From: Meloidogyne chitwoodi
Taxonomy: Eukaryota; Nematoda; Chromadorea; Rhabditida; Meloidogynidae
Direction: 5' to 3'
Assembly: GCA_015183035.1 (NCBI GenBank)
Contig: JACZZP010000030.1
Coordinates: 1-46,139, forward strand
DNA: 46,139 bases
Under the pieces are notes generated by a model. The model searched no databases. It was given only the letters and a program-made list of their open reading frames with translations, and was not told the DNA's origin. Positions within the stretch are counted from its first letter, which is position 1, and every line of letters begins with the position of its first letter. This document shows, in pieces, positions 43,827 to 46,139 of the stretch. The position numbers and the translations under genes were made by a program.

Positions 43827-44980
43827 GAATGATATATGAATCATAAAGTAATAATTTTTTTAAAAACTTTTAGATCTTTTTGAATATTTCAAAATTTTTT
43901 TTTTTAAATAACTGACCTACAATTACATAAGTCCATTACTCTCATCTGTATTTTGTTCAAAAGAGTTTATTCTTACTTAATTATATTCAGAATTCAAAGC
44001 TCTTTCGAATGATATATGAATCATAAAGTAATAATTTTTTTAAAAACTTTTAGATCTTTTTGAATATTCCAAAATTTTTTTTTAATAACTGACCTACAAT
44101 TTCATAAGTCCATTACTCTCATCTGTAATTTGTTCAAAAGAGTTTAATCTTACTTATTTATATTCAGCTTTCAAAGCTCTTTCGAATGATATATAAATCA
44201 TAAAGTAATAATTTTTTTAAAAACTTTTAGATCTTTTTGAAAATTCCAAATTTTTTTTTTAAATAACTGACCTACAATTTCATAAGTCCATTACTCTCAT
44301 CTGTATTTTGTTCAAAAGAGTTTAATCTTACTTATTTATATTCAGCTTTCAAAGCTCTTTCGAATGATATATGAATCATAAAGTAATAATTTTTTTAAAA
44401 ATTTTAGATCTTTTTGAAAATTCCAAAATTTTTTTTTTAAATAACTGACCTACAATTACATAAGTCCATTACTCTCATCTGTATTTTGTTCAAAAGAGTT
44501 TATTCTTACTTAATTATATTCAGAATTCAAAGCTCTTTCGAATGATATATGAATCATAAAGTAATAATTTTTTTAAAAACTTTTAGATCTTTTTGAATAT
44601 TTCAAAATTTTTTTTTTTAAATAACTGACCTACAATTACATAAGTCCATTACTCTCATCTGTATTTTGTTCAAAAGAGTTTATTCTTACTTAATTATATT
44701 CAGAATTCAAAGCTCTTTCGAATGATATATGAATCATAAAGTAATAATTTTTTTAAAAACTTTTAGATCTTTTTGAATATTCCAAAATTTTTTTTTAATA
44801 ACTGACCTACAATTTCATAAGTCCATTACTCTCATCTGTAATTTGTTCAAAAGAGTTTAATCTTACTTATTTATATTCAGCTTTCAAAGCTCTTTCGAAT
44901 GATATATAAATCATAAAGTAATAATTTTTTTAAAAACTTTTAGATCTTTTTGAAAATTCCAAATTTTTTTTTTAAATAAC
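43827..44980 (+). repeat. Second satellite (~178 bp), forward-oriented units
   Basis: Units start GAATGATATATGAATCATAA at 43827, 44007, 44184, 44362, 44540, 44720 and 44897 (177-180 bp). Two subtypes alternate (TACATAAG...GAATTC and TTTCATAAG...GCTTTC). A GATATATAAATC variant recurs at 44184 and 44897, suggesting a four-monomer, ~713-bp higher-order unit. The last unit is truncated at AAATAAC, where orientation flips. Confidence 0.95.
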
Positions 44981-46139
44981 TTTGGAATATTCAAAAAGAT
45001 CTAAAAGTTTTTAAAAAAATTATTACTTTATGATTCATATATCATTCGAAAGAGCTTTGAATTCTGAATATAATTAAGTAAGAATAAACTCTTTTGAACA
45101 AAATACAAATGAGAGTAATGGACTTATGTAATTGTAGGTCAGTTATTTAAAAAAAAAATTTTGGAATTTTCAAAAAGATCTAAAAGTTTTTAAAAAAATT
45201 ATTACTTTATGATTCATATATCATTCGAAAGAGCTTTGAAAGCTGAATATAAATAAGTAAGATTAAACTCTTTTGAACAAAATACAGATGAGAGTAATGG
45301 ACTTATGAAATTGTAGGTCAGTTATTAATAAAAAAATTTTGGAATATTCAAAAAGATCTAAAAGTTTTTAAAAAAATTATTACTTTATGATTCATATATC
45401 ATTCGAAAGAGCTTTGAAAGCTGAATATAAATAAGTAAGATTAAACTCTTTTGAACAAAATACAGATGAGAGTAATGTACTTATGAAATTGTAGGTCAGT
45501 TATTTAAAAAAAAAAAATTTTGGAATATTCAAAAAGATCTAAAAGTTTTTAAAAAAATTATTACTTTATGATTCATATATCATTCGAAAGAGCTTTGAAA
45601 GCTGAATATAAATAAGTAAGATTAAACTCTTTTGAACAAAATACAGATGAGAGTAATGTACTTATGAAATTGTAGGTCAGTTATTTAAAAAAAAAATTTT
45701 GGAATATTCAAAAAGATCTAAAAGTTTTTAAAAAAATTATTACTTTATGATTCATATATCATTCGAAAGAGCTTTGAAAGCTGAATATAAATAAGTAAGA
45801 TTAAACTCTTTTGAACAAAATACAGATGAGAGTAATGGACTTATGAAATTGTAGGTCAGTTATTTAAAAAAAAAATTTTGGAATATTCAAAAAGATCTAA
45901 AAGTTTTTAAAAAAATTATTACTTTATGATTCATATATCATTCGAAAGAGCTTTGAATTCTGAATATAATTAAGTAAGAATAAACTCTTTTGAACAAAAT
46001 ACAGATGAGAGTAATGGACTTATGTAATTGTAGGTCAGTTATTTAAAAAAAAATTTTGGAATTTTCAAAAAGATCTAAAAGTTTTTAAAAAAATTATTAC
46101 TTTATGATTCATATATCATTCGAAAGAGCTTTGAAAGCT
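44981..46139 (-). repeat. Second satellite (~178 bp), inverted units to window end
   Basis: The same satellite on the opposite strand, beginning TTGGAATATTCAAAAAGATC right after the forward block. About 6.5 units reach the window edge, so the array continues beyond it. The two blocks form inverted arms of over 1.1 kb with only a ~20-base centre. Confidence 0.95.

Overview
This window is a eukaryotic, very AT-rich, satellite-dominated locus carrying one nearly complete Polinton/Maverick virus-like DNA transposon. The host is most likely a nematode. All ten introns I can place are only 38-51 nt and mostly end in TTTAG, possible trans-splice acceptors sit just upstream of several start codons, and one cargo ORF looks like a PAZ domain of a worm-type Argonaute. 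Species cannot be read from the sequence.

Layout: (1) 1-11829 is a tandem satellite of ~168-bp monomers. (2) 11830-34405 is a 22,576-bp Polinton. It has terminal inverted repeats (left 11830-12257, right 33508-34405), 5'-AG/CT-3' ends and a perfect 6-bp target-site duplication CATAAC (11824-11829 and 34406-34411) that exactly splits one satellite monomer. (3) 34412-43826 is the same satellite, first a CAGATATCC subtype and then GAGATATCC subtypes with a ~1.5-kb higher-order repeat. (4) 43827-46139 is a second, ~178-bp satellite that flips orientation at ~44980 and forms a large palindrome.

The Polinton carries the family's full core set. On the plus strand, tightly packed, are a Cys-rich acidic protein, the packaging ATPase, a small basic protein, a disordered basic protein, an integrase with chromodomain (broken by a frameshift), the minor capsid (penton) protein, a pVI-like virion protein, the major capsid protein, a membrane protein and the adenovirus-type cysteine protease. 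A three-exon protein-primed DNA polymerase B of about 1382 aa follows. Together these would copy, package and integrate the element; the integrase lesion suggests this copy may no longer integrate unaided.

The accessory content is the most interesting part: a minus-strand 187-aa PAZ-only Argonaute-like ORF, divergently paired with a two-exon zinc-finger-like protein; a short gene made from the N terminus and zinc-finger region of the polymerase by duplication plus internal deletion, sharing its 3' flank with the polymerase; a four-exon minus-strand protein with a PIP-box-like start; and a spliced membrane protein near the left end. The right third is non-coding and holds two tandem arrays (69-bp and 83-bp units).

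Homology calls rest on motif recognition by eye; splice structures were checked for reading-frame continuity by hand but not against transcripts.
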